Below, one piece after another: positions 1-9,865 of a DNA stretch of 64,000 bases. Every line of letters begins with the position of its first letter. Within the stretch, counting starts at the first letter, position 1. A program made the translations under genes and the position numbers. The stretch covers positions 1,364,001 to 1,428,000 of the forward strand of contig JAWQUS010000022.1 of assembly GCA_036365455.1 (NCBI GenBank). Direction: 5' to 3'. Source of the stretch: Macrosoma leucophasiata (lineage: Eukaryota > Arthropoda > Insecta > Lepidoptera > Hedylidae). The notes below the pieces were generated by a model. That model ran no database searches and was not told where the DNA came from. It was given only the letters and a program-made list of their open reading frames with translations.

Positions 1-27
1 TTAGCTTTTATTTTATTTTATTTGTAA

Positions 28-590
28 AGCAAATACTTTCCAATGACAGCCAAGAAGAAAGTGTTTAATATTATATGCATATTACCTATCCTGACATATG
101 GGTGTCAGACTTGGGCTTTAACACAACATCAGTTATTAAAACTTAGATCATGCCAGAGGGGAATCGAAAGAAGTATGATAGGCGTCACAATAAAACATCG
201 CAAAAGAGCCGAAGAAATCAGACACACTACAAAGGTAGAAGACGTGGTTAAGAAAATTAGACAGTTGAAATGGCGGTGGGTAGGGCATATGACAAGAGAA
301 AGTAGAACGAAATGGACACAAATTATAACAGAGTGGCAACCACGAGATGGAAAAAGGAGAAGAGGCAGACAAATCAAAAGATGGACAGATGATATAAAGA
401 AAATCGGAGGAACAATTTGGTCAAGAAAAGCGAAAGATAGAAATGAATGGAAAGAGCTGGAAGAGGCCTATGTGTCGCAGGACACGCTGACCACTAAATC
501 TGGTAATCCGATGTGAAAAAAAAAGTTAACTTTATACAATTGTAATTAATTTAGTATGAGCAATAAAGGCTTAATAATAAAAAAAACCCC
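28..590 (+). pseudogene. RTE-clade LINE, C-terminal end of the pol ORF plus 3' tail
   Basis: The frame 43-516 (157 residues, open from 28) is the tail of an RTE-type non-LTR retrotransposon polyprotein, downstream of the reverse transcriptase core. Blocks visible in order are ILPILTYGCQTWAL, IERSMIGV, KIRQLKWRWVGHM and QIKRWTDDIKK, ending near ELEEAYVSQD. The same blocks recur in the RTE copies at 51082-51590 and 57219-57560. An in-frame stop at 25-27 cuts it off, and endonuclease and RT domains are absent, as in an ordinary 5'-truncated insertion. AATAAA lies at 562 and the element ends in an A/TAA-rich tail near 590. It cannot act on its own. Confidence 0.85.
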
Positions 591-984
591 TTCGGAGATC
601 ACAGACGTGAAACATCTTATGGAATTTCTTACTAATACGGAACCGTCTGAGCGAATACAACGCGTACTTGCGCGCTTTAAAAAATATTGATAGATTCCCT
701 TCCATCGCTACGTAAAAGTTTAAAAATATTATATAAATGGCAACCCATTATACGTCCCACTGCTGGGCACGAGTCTCTCCCCTCTTTGGGGGGAGGCCTG
801 GAGCTTACGCCACCACGCTGCTCCAGTGCGGATTGGTGGAGATACGGATTAGTGGCCAACCCGCTGTCGGATGTTTTGAAACCGCCCATAAGGCCTCCGA
901 CAAGGTTTAACGACTGCTATCTATCGATAACAACCGGGACCGACGGCTTAACGTGCCCTCCGAAGCACGGAAACGCGCATTTTT

Positions 985-1587
985 CATGGGTAGTATTTAA
1001 TCTTACAACTGTAAATCCACCTTTTTCTATCAAAGTATTCGAAATTGCTAACAAAAAATACTGAACTGCACACTAAATTAGCCCATCAAATAAATCAAAT
1101 ATACTACACTGTTTGATGTTTAAAGCTAAACTATTTTACTGAATTACTATCTGGTAACATAAAGTAAAATAAAATTATCCTATTAGTGCAACGATATGTT
1201 TAAACTGTCAACTATTAAATTTTAAAGATAAAAAATCTAACCTAACCTAAAACATGCATTCTTTGTAATGCAATTTTATATAATGATTTTAGTAATTCGG
1301 TGGTAATATTGGATAATTTAGTGTGCAAATCAGTATTTTTGCTATGTGGCGAGAAATTTTGTTTTAGAATGCTTATAGGTATCTGTGGTTTTAGCAAGAT
1401 TTTCGTAGTACAATTAGATAAATAAAGTCGCTAACTTTGATATATTTTAGACATTTTCTTATACTACACATTTAGATAGACAATTATTTAATTTGATAAA
1501 CAGTCATTTATTTGATATGCTGGTACATTATTAGTGGCTAATTGTTGTTTGCTTAAATTTTTGAAAGAGGTGCAATTAAAAATTCCC
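985..1587. mobile_element. Probable non-autonomous DNA transposon inside SINE-D
   Basis: This 603-bp AT-rich block interrupts SINE-D exactly where intact D copies are continuous. It is flanked by the direct repeat CATTTTT (978-984 and 1588-1594). The two ends are only weakly inverted (GGGTAGTATTTAATC against GGGGAATTTTTAATT). It has no coding capacity. The 7-bp duplication suggests a cut-and-paste element, but the superfamily is not determined. Confidence 0.5.
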
Positions 1588-1620
1588 CATTTTTAATTTG
1601 CCACTAGCGGTTACCTTTCA

Positions 1621-1900
1621 CTGGTGGTGGAGCTCCAGTGACGGAGCTCGCGGGCGTAGGCACCACCGCATTACCTAATATACTTGCCGCTAAATGGTAG
1701 TGTTCAGCACTATCGTGTTCCGGTCAGGTGGTAATGTACGGCCCTGTAATTTCCGGCACAGAGGCGTAACACCTCAGGAGTGGTAACGCATCTGCACTTT
1801 GATTTTGGTCTTTGTGTCGGTGTCTATAGGCTGCAGTCATCACTTAACATCAATGTGAACTGCATGCTTGTTTGCCACTTTCATTACATTAAAAAAAAAA
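1621..1900 (+). mobile_element. SINE-A, near full-length
   Basis: Reference copy of the commonest repeat here. It starts CTGGTGGTGGAGCTCCAG, has the paired motif GGGCGTAGGCACCACCGC, passes through GGCACAGAGGCGTAAC and TAGGCTGCAGTCATCAC, and ends TTCATTACATT plus a poly-A run. It is about 270-290 bp with no coding capacity. The poly-A tail and frequent 5' truncation of other copies mark it as a retroposon copied by a LINE. The GGTGGTAG...CACCACC head resembles abundant lepidopteran SINE/LINE-tail families (Metulj-like); that family name is inference. Confidence 0.8.
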
Positions 1901-2003
1901 CACCCCAGCGCGCCCGTAATGCTTAACCGAGTAAATCGCTTACGATCCACACCAGCCGCGAAAAAAAAAAAAATAAAATCAGATAATTTGACAAATCGGG
2001 CAG

Positions 2004-2079
2004 GGCTTCAGTAGCTCAATTGGAAGAGCGGCTGGACTAGATTCCCAGTAGGTCGCGAGTTCGAGCCTCGCCTGAAGTC
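2004..2079 (+). tRNA. tRNA-like cloverleaf in repeat F (probably not a functional gene)
   Basis: 76 nt. Acceptor arm GGCTTCA/TGAAGTC, D arm around AGCTCAATTGGAAGAGC, T arm GCGAG-TTCGAGC-CTCGC. The anticodon arm CTGGA-CTAGATT-CCCAG has one mispair, with AGA at the loop centre. Box B-like GAGTTCGAGCCTC. Repeated many times here, hence read as a repeat component. Confidence 0.6.
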
Positions 2080-2310
2080 AAATTTTTCTTTCCATTTTTC
2101 TTTACAAATAAAATATATTTCACAAGCATGTGTTAATGCGAAATAATATCAAACAATTATTAAGGGTAAAAGCGACTTCTTTACGATATTCAATAAACTG
2201 AAAAGTCTATTATATCGGTTGCCTAACTAGCATAGTTGGTAATAGATGGCGCTACTGCTACCATAAAGCAATGCAATAGATGTGAAGGAAAGATTTGACA
2301 AATCGGGCAG

Positions 2311-2386
2311 GGCTTCAGTAGCTCAATTGGAAGAGCGGCTGGACTAGATTCCCAGTAGGTCGCGAGTTCGAGCCTCGCCTGAAGTC
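2311..2386 (+). tRNA. tRNA-like cloverleaf in repeat F, second unit
   Basis: Identical 76-nt cloverleaf, exactly 307 bp downstream of the first one at 2004. Confidence 0.6.
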
Positions 2387-2479
2387 AAATTTTTCTTTCC
2401 ATTTTTCTTTACAAATAAAATATATTTCACAAGCATGTGTTAATGCGAAATAATATCAAACAACAGATAAAATCAGATA

Positions 2480-2857
2480 GGTTATCAATACAAACCAAGT
2501 ATTTAGAAATCGTACTACAGTGCAGGTGTGTCAGCACTTTCATTTTACAGCTCGCGGCTACATTGACTAATGGCGGGTCCCATTCGATCTCAAAGCGTTT
2601 TTGATGACCTTCAAATGACACTTCGATGGGATGGTCGAAAACCGGTTAACTGAAATTCGGACTCCTATGTTATGATTTCCTAAGACTGTTATGGATTTCC
2701 TGTTACCTCAAATACCATAATTTTTTTAAGGGTTTCTCTTAGTGTGTTTTACCTATACACTATATACAGAGAGATTTTTTGTATTTTTTCTGTTTTTTTT
2801 AAAAGAAGTTACCGAAAATGGTTTTCTACACAAATGGCAGAGAATAACTAATATTAA
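2480..2857. other. No feature recognised
   Basis: AT-rich, apparently single-copy within the window. A reverse-strand open frame (2427-2621) begins inside repeat F and has no recognisable motif, so it is not called. Confidence 0.5.
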
Positions 2858-2860
2858 ACC

Positions 2861-3053
2861 TCTAATATATAAAATTCTCGTCTCACGGTGTTCGAACTTG
2901 AACTCCTCCGAAACGGCTGGACCGATTTTAACCAAATTTTGCATGCATATTCAGTAGGTCTGAGAATCGGCCAACATCTATTTTTCATAACATTTTTGGA
3001 CATTTTTTTTTTTTAATTTTCTAGGGCAAAACGAAGTTTGCCGGGACAGCTAG
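2861..3053 (+). mobile_element. Helitron-like short element
   Basis: Starts TCTAATATATAAAATTCTCG and ends GCCGGGACAGCTAG followed by T. Several unrelated-in-detail repeats here share this plan: a TC(T)-AT-rich start, a 'cggctggaccgatttt' block and a CTAG end. That fits non-autonomous Helitrons (5' TC, 3' CTRR, insertion between A and T), but no RepHel coding sequence is present to prove it. Confidence 0.45.
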
Positions 3054-3197
3054 TATTTATATAAAAATTGAAATCCTAACAATAAACCTTCTTTTTTTAA
3101 TGTCACACAATATAATAAGTACTTTGAAGAACTTTAAAAAAAGTGTTTAAGTATCCTACTTACTTACTTATTTACGTTATCTAAAACACTTAGCCTG

Positions 3198-3350
3198 GGT
3201 TGCAACAAGATATTTGCTAAAGTTAAAGTTTGTGTAACATTTCACATCCTTCTCTAACTTTAACAGATTTCTTTAAGTTAGAGAAGGATGTGAAATGTTA
3301 TAATAACTGTAACTTTAACAAATATCTTGGTGCAAACCAGACTTAATGTT
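3198..3350. repeat. Palindromic MITE-Q
   Basis: About 150 bp forming one long hairpin. The left arm contains CAAGATATTTGCTAAAG and CACATCCTTCTCTAAC; the right arm contains their reverse complements (GTTAGAGAAGGATGTG and TTAACAAATATCTTG), with a loop of roughly 15 nt. A related fragment lies at about 13568-13605. Foldback MITE; superfamily unknown. Confidence 0.65.
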
Positions 3351-3589
3351 ACTATTTATCAATATCTAATATATTACAAAACCCATCAGCGTTTTTACGC
3401 TTTGCCGTAGAAAAATAATAGAAAAACAATAAATAACAAGTCACAGTTATTAAATTATAACTTATAACAATAATACTTAAGTGATACCTTGAACTCTAAT
3501 GACAGCTGTTAGATTTAAGATACTTCCTCATTCAGTCTTGTTTTTATTATGTTTAAAATAAATAAAAAATCTATAGACGTGTAATAGAC

Positions 3590-4057
3590 AAAGGAGATGT
3601 TGCGAGCTCGGCTCTGGTTCGTACACGTCCTCAAAAAATGGGTGAACTAAAGAAGAATCCGAAAAAAATACAATTAATTTATTCAAGAATATATTTTAGA
3701 GTTACAACCACATTTAATTCAAACGATTTTATCATTTTCAACTATGTTAAACATGGCGGCGATACAACTGACACTTGGCATCAATTGATTTCGATAGTAT
3801 TTAGAAAATATTACTTTTTTCTCCAAGTACTAAATTATCAAAATACAATTTAAAAAATGAAAATGTCAAATTGACATCGCCCGCCATGTTGGTTTTGAGT
3901 TGCAATTCTAACTGCAAATAATATTTTGGAACCTGCAAACAAAGCTAAATAAGTGAAAATATGCAGTAAAAAACGTTTTTATATTGATTTTGCCTGTTTA
4001 ATGATATTATGTACAATACATGGCCGGAGGTCCATACATTTTTGCAACATCTCCTTT
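3590..4057 (+). mobile_element. MITE-P, copy 1 (468 bp)
   Basis: Bounded by the inverted repeat AAAGGAGATGTTGC (3590-3603) and GCAACATCTCCTTT (4044-4057). A second copy of nearly the same length and strong similarity throughout lies at 45846-46318, which fixes both ends. No conserved reading frame between the copies. Non-autonomous DNA transposon; no target duplication is clear. Confidence 0.75.
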
Positions 4058-5199
4058 AGATAGTATTTGATATATGAAATAACGCTACTTTTAATAAACT
4101 AAAATTATTATATAAATCACTACGGAAGCTGAAAAGCGACCGAAACGGGTTGACTTTAAAAATAATTTTAGTTTAATATAGGTACGTGAGATAAATACGT
4201 AAAAATAGTTTTATTTCAATGAGCATGGCTTGCGAAAACTTAAGAACACGGCAATATAATCTATGATTCTCAATGTGTTTGATTTTATATCTGTAATGGG
4301 TGTAATTTACCTGAATAAAATGATTAAATTAAATTAAATATTTTTAATAACCCTACTTCTAGCGCAGTCAGAAAAACACAAATAAAAATTTATATAAGCC
4401 ATAAATTTGTAATTCCGATATTTCATTATAAATTCTTACCATTAATTTAAAATTTGGATATGGGTGGCAATAACCTAAAATAAATGAATTTTGTTTTATT
4501 TATTTATAAAGAAATACCGAATTCAAAAACCAGATAGTCCCATCACTAAAATAAAATATAAATATTAAATGTGTTTTATGTTTTTCATATCTTTTAATAA
4601 TGAGATTATGGGTAAGATATCCATTAATTATGTGATGCTCATAAGGGGGGAGTCCGAAAGAAAATACGCAAGGGGGAGCTTGTGATTTTTCGGTGGTGTA
4701 TTGAATCACGAGTATTTATTTCTGCGCCGCGTCTCCTATTTCAACCATGGAGTAATGCGTGATGTCGGAAACAATTTGACAACTCTTCGTATTAACACTC
4801 AACCTAACAAATCAACCGATGAGCAACAAAAGTTGCACCGCTCCTAATCGCACATGTCCTATGTATCCAAAACGCCCTAAGATGAGGATCGGGCCCACAA
4901 GGAGTGCTCCTTTAAGAAGTGCTCCTTTACGCAACTTCGTCGAAGTTCCAAAAATGTATGCAGCTTGGGCCTTAACCTCATCCCTCAAAAAACAGCTGAA
5001 TGAGTACTATCTCAGTGAAAATACGATTAATGTTTAATGTTCATCGCATCGTTGTGGTTATATGTAAGCTTCAAATTATTATTATTGATAGTATTATGTA
5101 TGTATTTATGTATTTATGTATTTATGCAATATAAATGTATTAGTATTTACTACTTTAGAGAATGTACACCCTACTGCTGCAATATTAACGATGATTCTC
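4058..5199. other. Mostly unassigned, AT-rich
   Basis: At 4128-4160 the stretch GAAGCTGAAAAGCGACCGAAACG resembles the terminal-repeat core of the PLE copies near 20.9, 22.9 and 25.6 kb, so it may be PLE debris. A 72-residue frame at 4819-5037, with a short internal repeat (RSAPLRSAPLR), has no recognised domain and is not called as a gene. Confidence 0.4.
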
Positions 5200-5343
5200 C
5201 TTCCACCTTAAGGTCGTCTGGAAGAGATTGCTTTCAGCAATAAGACCGCTTTATTGTATTGCCTACTATTATTATAATAGCATCTGTATTTCCTACAATT
5301 CTGGTGTACAATAAAGAATATTCTATTCTATTCTATTCTATTC
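5200..5343 (+). mobile_element. LINE 3' end with (ATTCT)n tail
   Basis: Carries AAGGTCGTCTGGAAGAGATT, the stem-like AGCAATAAGACCGC, then GTGTACAATAAAGAATATTC and about four ATTCT repeats. This arrangement (short stem, AATAAA, tail of a 4-5-bp simple repeat) resembles 3' ends of lepidopteran non-LTR elements. The copy at 31478-31642 is of the same type. 5'-truncated; only the 3' UTR is present. Confidence 0.6.
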
Positions 5344-5537
5344 TTATACGCTATATTGAAAGAAAAAGCATTTAATTTTTTTTTCAGCTATTCAAATCGT
5401 TTATTATAATTTCATTTAACTGTCGTAAGTTTATTTCTAAAACAAGAATGATAACACCTAAAATATAGTGGACGATAGTGGTATCAAAATGTCAAAAACA
5501 TTTTGACGTTAACTGTGACATTTTATTTAAATAAATA

Positions 5538-5777
5538 TCAATTGCTGTTCGTTAGTCTCGCTAAAACTCAAAAAACGGCTTAACCGATTTGGCTAATTTT
5601 GGTTTTGAATGATTTTTATAAGTCCAGGGAAGGTTTAAAAGGTAAGAAAATATGAATAAATTGAAGGGAAATAGTAAAAACCATAATTTCATTTTCCCAT
5701 ACAAATAGTCCGTATCTATCAAACGTTTGACACATTATTTCATTCTGAGGCAATACGAAATTTGCCGGGTCAGCTAG
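5538..5777 (+). mobile_element. Helitron-like family M
   Basis: Runs from ATTGCTGTTCGTTAGTCTCG through ACCGATTTGGCTAATTTTGG to GCCGGGTCAGCTAG. Other copies: 13007-13203, 23335-23590, 28767-29015, 46851-47085 and 54079-54338. The conserved CTAG end followed by T or another base is the main reason for the Helitron-like call. Confidence 0.5.
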
Positions 5778-5868
5778 TGATTAAAAATCGATCTATAATG
5801 GTATTTAAGGCTCACGTTTTAAAAGTAGCAATATGATGGTGACATATTGTTCTCATACAAAAGAATTA

Positions 5869-6037
5869 CATACCTACGTTAAGAAAAACCGACTTCAAAA
5901 CTGAAAAGTAAAAAATAATAAAGATTTAATTGTAATAAACCTATTAGTAAATAGCACATATAAATAATAGGTAGTATATAACCTATTATTTATATGTGCT
6001 ATTTACTAATAGGTTTTTCTTAACGTAGGTATATTTA
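5869..6037. repeat. Long interrupted palindrome
   Basis: The inner arms are AACCTATTAGTAAATAGCAC (from about 5938) and its reverse complement ending near 6016. The outer arms are TACCTACGTTAAGAAAAACC (from about 5871) and GGTTTTTCTTAACGTAGGTA (to about 6032). The left arm carries an extra segment of about 45 nt that the right arm lacks. Foldback element or inverted duplication. Confidence 0.55.
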
Positions 6038-6279
6038 TTTAATACTTTTTAGTTTATTGCTGCATTGTCAATTAGATTAATGTTCACAGCTGTTAAATTT
6101 GTAAAATCTCTTTTAGCTTCGTGACAATTACTTACCTAATTTAAAAAAAATAAAAAACCAAATTTAAAAAACCACAATACAAAGATTTTACGAAAAATTT
6201 TACTTAACATTATACGAAAAATTTAAATTAAAATAATAAAACCTCACGATCCGCTCCTAATTTGCAATGCCCTATCAGG

Positions 6280-6365
6280 GCCCTGTACCAAACTAACCCA
6301 TACCCCTAACACCTTTCACTAATTGTACATGGAGGCAAATAAAGAATTATGAATTAAGAATTAAA
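6280..6365 (+). mobile_element. LINE-type 3' tail
   Basis: GGAGGCAAATAAAGAATTAT followed by a GAATTA-type simple repeat: a polyadenylation-like signal next to a microsatellite tail, as in the other LINE ends here. Confidence 0.4.
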
Positions 6366-6743
6366 TTGTTTAGGTGTGTCGATACAAAATTACTACACGA
6401 CTGTACGAAATCAATGAAAAAATTATCCACGAAGGAGTAAATAAGCTGTGTTGTGTCGTCGATGAGTAAATGTGTCACTGTCACTTGTTGTCATCTTGTT
6501 GTCATGCGCATTAGGACTATCTAGGACGTCAGTAGATTCAACGCACTGTATCACCACAACTCGCCATCTATTCTTATTCCTTTAGTTGAGGTGAAAGTAA
6601 GTAAAAAAATGCTCATAAAATAAAAACTAACTTGCCTATCTGAATCAAATTTTTATGGGACCAATTCGAAACTATACCGCATGAAACAAAAAAGAATTAC
6701 ATAAATCGGTCCTGAAATCTCGGCGAAATTCGCGTAAATACAT

Positions 6744-6747
<4 letters not shown>
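6366..6747. other. No feature recognised
   Basis: AT-rich sequence without motif or obvious second copy in the window. Confidence 0.4.

Positions 6748-6825
<78 letters not shown>
6748..6825. repeat. (AT)n microsatellite
   Basis: About 39 perfect AT repeats. It produces artificial tyrosine-isoleucine runs in two reading frames, which are not genes. Confidence 0.95.
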
Positions 6826-6827
<2 letters not shown>

Positions 6828-6949
6828 GGCCGAATTGAGAACCTTCTCGTTTTTTTAACTCGCTTAAAAATAAATATTTCCGACAAAAAAGCAACGGTGC
6901 AAATTATTTTTTGAGTATTTTTCCATGATTCTACGTATTTTTCCCTCTA

Positions 6950-7585
6950 TTTTTAGGGTTCCGTACCTTAAAAGGAAAAAAGGAACCCTTATAGGATCAC
7001 TCGTGCGTCTGTCTGTCTGTCTGTCCGTCTGTCACAGCCAATTTGCTCCGAAACTACTCAACCGACTGAGTTGAAATTTGATGAATATATGTAAATTGGT
7101 GACCCAAAGATGAACACGTCAAGTAAAATAATAAATTTTAAACAGGGGAGTTTTCTGATTTACACTTTCAAGGGGTAAATCAGAAAATTAAAAAAAAAAT
7201 CGTAAACTATGTCATGTGACATATCAAATGAAAGAAGTTATTCTCAGCATCTCAGATATATACATTTTTTTAATTTTTGCATAAACAAATTTGAAGTTAT
7301 TTAAGAAAAACGACGAAAATTGACCATTTCCCCCCCCTATCTCCGAAACTACTGAACTTAAAATTTTGAAAAAAATGTGGAAAATAGTTCTTTGCCTATA
7401 GATTAGTGGAAAACCTATAAGAAGCTTGTGTATTCAAATTAAATCGAAAATTCTTAATAATATAACCCCCCCCTGCCGGGACCACCGTAACCGCTATGTC
7501 CCTGCATTTTAAATCTGTAATATTTTCGAAAATATTTATTTAAATTACGGAACCCTCACCACGCGAGTCGAACTCGCACTTGTTT
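6950..7585 (+). repeat. Repeat T (degenerate, GGTTCCGTA...CGGAACCCT type)
   Basis: Begins TTTTTAGGGTTCCGTACC, carries a TCTG/TCCG run (7008-7030) and CCGAAACTACTCAACCGA, and ends TTACGGAACCCTCACC then GCGAGTCGAACTCGCACTTG. Related pieces lie at 17165-18060, 27425-27716, 43346-43850 and 59618-60215, and as short ends near 20.34, 21.85 and 50.03 kb. An old, highly copied family; its class is not established here. Confidence 0.5.
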
Positions 7586-7891
7586 GATATAGTGTACAAG
7601 GTGCAGGTCCTACATGGAACTTGTCCTTGTGGCTAAGAGCCCTCTGCGCTCGCCATTTGCCCGGTGACGTAGGCTAGTGCCGTATCAAGACGAGCCTACG
7701 TATGTCCATATAAAAAAGGAAGTTAAAAATCAGTCAGTATGTCCTTACCTAAGTATAAACAAACAGCTATTTCGCCACTTATAGCAACACGGGCGATCGG
7801 CCGCGGCGGACCGGAGGGGAGTAGCCATAGCGTTTATTACCGATGCAAAACATTTTTGCGGGGAGAAATACGTGTCATGTCACACACTACA

Positions 7892-8147
7892 ATGTTTTAA
7901 ATGGGCTAAAAAGCTATCGTAAAAAAACAAACAAATAAAAAAAAAAAGTCATATACATTTTTTTGTTTTTTTTTTTTTGACCTCCCATTACCGAGTTTTT
8001 CCGAGTACCACAATCCCCACTTAGGACCACGCCTCCGACGCTTCGGGGGCAGATAGGCCCGGGGTACGAGGATTCGCCTCAATCCCCGAACCATCCCCCC
8101 CTCTTTTGCGCTTCGCGCGGAGGGAGGGATGATGAAGATTAGTAGCA
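7892..8147 (-). repeat. Repeat J, copy 1
   Basis: GC-rich block containing AGGCCCGGGGTACGAGGATT and CGCTTCGCGCGGAGGGAGGG. The same sequence is at 41158-41415 in the opposite orientation and, shorter, at 31262-31405. It interrupts MITE-E. Class unknown. Confidence 0.6.
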
Positions 8148-8734
8148 GTTGATGATGATTAGTAACATTTCAAAAATTGTCTATTACTACGAAACTCACA
8201 CCTTGACTTTAACTAAATACATAAACAATTTCACGCACACATTTAAGCATCTCGGCGACAGGCATAGGAACACTTTTTTTTTTTTAATATCATGGCATCG
8301 CTATTACGCATATTGCCAGTGTCAATCAAAACGATATTTCGTATTCTTAGCAGCATAAAGTCAGAGTCATTCAGTCAATTTAGCAGTCCGTCAGTCAGTC
8401 ACAGTCACTACAGTCAGTTATAAAGTAAAGCGATGGCTACTTTTCCAGAACATTTACAATGAAGTTTTGGAGGCAACCCGAAAGGACGTGATTTCGTACT
8501 ATTGTTCTATTTCACTATACACGGGCACTGTAATAAGCCTATATCCAACAAAACGCCACCAACTCAAAAATACATTAAGAAAATAAAATAAATAAGAGCC
8601 ACTTACGGTGGTCCCATCAGAACACCAGCGCTGTAGTGCCAACTACAGCAATCAGATGAGATGGGTACCATTTTTTTGGTCTCACACATCCATCATGCCT
8701 AGTTAGTGTTAGTTGTGTTAAGTTGTCTTCTGTT

Positions 8735-9067
8735 GTTTTTTATATTATTTCGCATTAACACATGCTTGTGAAATATATTTTATTTTTAAAGAAAAATGGA
8801 ATGAAAAATTTGACTTCAGGCGAGACTCGAACTCGCGGCCTACTGGGAATCTAGTCCAGCCGCTCTTTCAATTGAGCTACTGAAGTCCTGCCCGATTTGT
8901 CAAATCTTTCCTTCACATCTATTGCATTGCTTTAAGATAGCAGCAGCGCCATCTATTACCAACTATGCTAGTTAGGCAACCGCTGGACTAGATTCCCAGT
9001 AGGTCGCGAGTTCAAGTCTCGCCTGAAGTCAAATTTTTCTTTCCATTTTTCTTTAAAAATAAAACAT
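8735..9067. mobile_element. Repeat F, inverted arrangement
   Basis: The left part is reverse-oriented: tail, full tRNA-like segment 8812-8887 and linker to about 8980. The right part is forward: the 3' half of a tRNA-like segment, 8982-9030, plus tail. Both ends of the insertion are therefore F tails. The flanking direct repeat GTTGTCTTCTGTT (8722-8734, 9068-9080) shows one insertion event. Confidence 0.7.
8812..8887 (-). tRNA. tRNA-like cloverleaf in repeat F
   Basis: Reverse strand, 76 nt, acceptor GACTTCA/TGAAGTC fully paired, T arm GCGAG/CTCGC. Repeat component rather than a demonstrated gene. Confidence 0.55.
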
Positions 9068-9574
9068 GTTGTCTTCTGTTTTTATTATTGTTTTTTTTTT
9101 TAATATTATTATTGCTTAATGTTTTGTGTGTGTCAAAAAGTAAACTATTTCTTACTTTCTTTCACCACACGCCTCTTTAAAGGTTCGCCAAAACTCCATA
9201 GGGACACTTGTGCTTGTACTTTGACAGAGGGGAAAGCCTGCATATGGCTTCCCCCCTCCGGTCCACCGCGGCCGGTGGCCCGTGTTGCTCTACGTTTCGC
9301 CACTGCATCTAGAATGGCGAGGAAAGGCAACCTGTTGTTACAACACAGCACATGGTTGGTGATAGACCAGTTTAGAATGTTGAAGTGATATATTATTGAT
9401 ACTTTACGCAGACTTCTTAATTTCTAGTAACATTTTTTGTTTACATATTCTAAAGGGTTTTTTTGGGGGGACCTTGAAAGATGCGTGTGGTGAAATAGAA
9501 TAACAGTGCGAAAACACGTTCTTTCGGGTTGACTCCAAAACTTCATTGTAAATGTTCTAGTAAAGTAGCCATCG

Positions 9575-9865
9575 CTTTTTTTATGTATTGGAAATGGCAA
9601 AGAAGCATGCAGTTCACATTGATGTTAAATGATGACTGTAGCCTATAAACACCCACACAAAAACCAAGGTCAAAATGCAGATACGTTACCACTCCTCAGG
9701 CCTAAGGTGTTATGCCTCTGTGCCGGAAATTGCAAGGCCGTACATTACCACCTGACCGGAACACGATAGTGCTGAGCACTACCATTTAGCGGCAAATATG
9801 CGGCAAGCGGTAATGCGGTGGTGCCTACGCCCGCCAGCTCCGTCACTGGAACTCTACCACCAGTA
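9575..9865 (-). mobile_element. SINE-A, reverse, near full-length
   Basis: Poly-T/TATG start, AAGCATGCAGTTCACATTGA, ending CTCTACCACCAGT. Inserted in repeat B. Confidence 0.85.

Larger units (their letters stand above)
736..1965 (-). mobile_element. SINE-D (5S rRNA-derived SINE with RTE-like tail), interrupted
   Basis: Reverse-strand copy of the D family (see 26451-26812 and 54915-55290). The RTE-like tail starts near 738 (CCCATTATACGTCCCACTGC). The body runs to 984, resumes at 1595-1620 and finishes at 1901-1965 with the 5S-like head (GCTTAACCGAGTAAATCGC on this strand). It is split by a 603-bp DNA element at 985-1587 and by SINE-A at 1621-1900. Assignment rests on alignment to the uninterrupted copy at 11608-11962. 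Confidence 0.75.
1986..2466 (+). mobile_element. Repeat F, direct dimer of a 307-bp tRNA-containing unit
   Basis: Two tRNA-like cloverleaves (2004-2079 and 2311-2386) sit 307 bp apart in direct orientation, joined by a linker and followed by the tail motif CACAAGCATGTGTTAATGCG. The two units are identical over roughly 165 bp, so the array is young. The whole dimer is bounded by a perfect 13-bp direct repeat ATAAAATCAGATA (1973-1985 and 2467-2479), so it inserted as one piece, like a LINE-mobilised retroposon. It lies directly after the A-rich end of SINE-D. Confidence 0.75.
8604..9140 (+). repeat. Repeat Z, copy 1, split by repeat F
   Basis: CACTTACGGTGGTCCCATCA through GGTACCATTTTTTTGGTCTC to the GTTGTCTTCTGTT region and TTTTGTGTGTGTC. 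The uninterrupted reverse copy is at 15192-15404. Repeat F splits it at 8735-9067. Confidence 0.6.
8274..9197 (-). mobile_element. Repeat B (poly-A retroposon), reverse copy with nested Z and F
   Basis: Family B sense order: TTGGCGGGAACCTTGAAAG, GGTGGCATTTTGTTTGATAT, CAGTGCGAAAACACGTTC, GTAGCCATCGCTTTACTCG, a variable GACTGACTGACGG region, TTGACACTGGCAATATGCG, then GATGCCATAAT plus poly-A. Here it is reversed, with a poly-T start at 8274 and its far end near 9197. A 10-bp duplication of the host MITE-E (one mismatch) flanks it. It is interrupted by repeat Z. Confidence 0.7.
7791..9288 (-). mobile_element. MITE-E, copy broken by nested insertions
   Basis: The terminal segments are GGCCGCGGCGGACCGGAGGG (about 7810) and CCTCCGGTCCACCGCGGCCG (about 9255), inverted copies of one another, as in the intact E at 36846-37195. 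The interior is in pieces (7791-7890, 8165-8273, 9198-9288) because repeat J and a repeat-B complex have inserted. The B complex is flanked by ATAGGAACAC (8264-8273) and ATAGGGACAC (9198-9207). Confidence 0.7.

Noticed and set aside
2004..2386. Genuine tandem tRNA genes
   Set aside because: The cloverleaf recurs in at least eight places with the same linker and tail and with target duplications, so it is a mobile repeat. A functional copy cannot be excluded without expression data.
4819..5037. Small gene for a 72-residue protein
   Set aside because: No recognisable motif, low complexity (RSAPLRSAPLR), no second copy and no splice or promoter support. Left unannotated as a gene.
6653..6894. 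Reverse frames with a long Tyr-Ile run
   Set aside because: Translation of the (AT)n microsatellite at 6748-6825.
9119..9388. 89-residue forward frame near 9.1-9.4 kb
   Set aside because: It runs through repeat Z, repeat B and the end of MITE-E; no protein similarity is seen.
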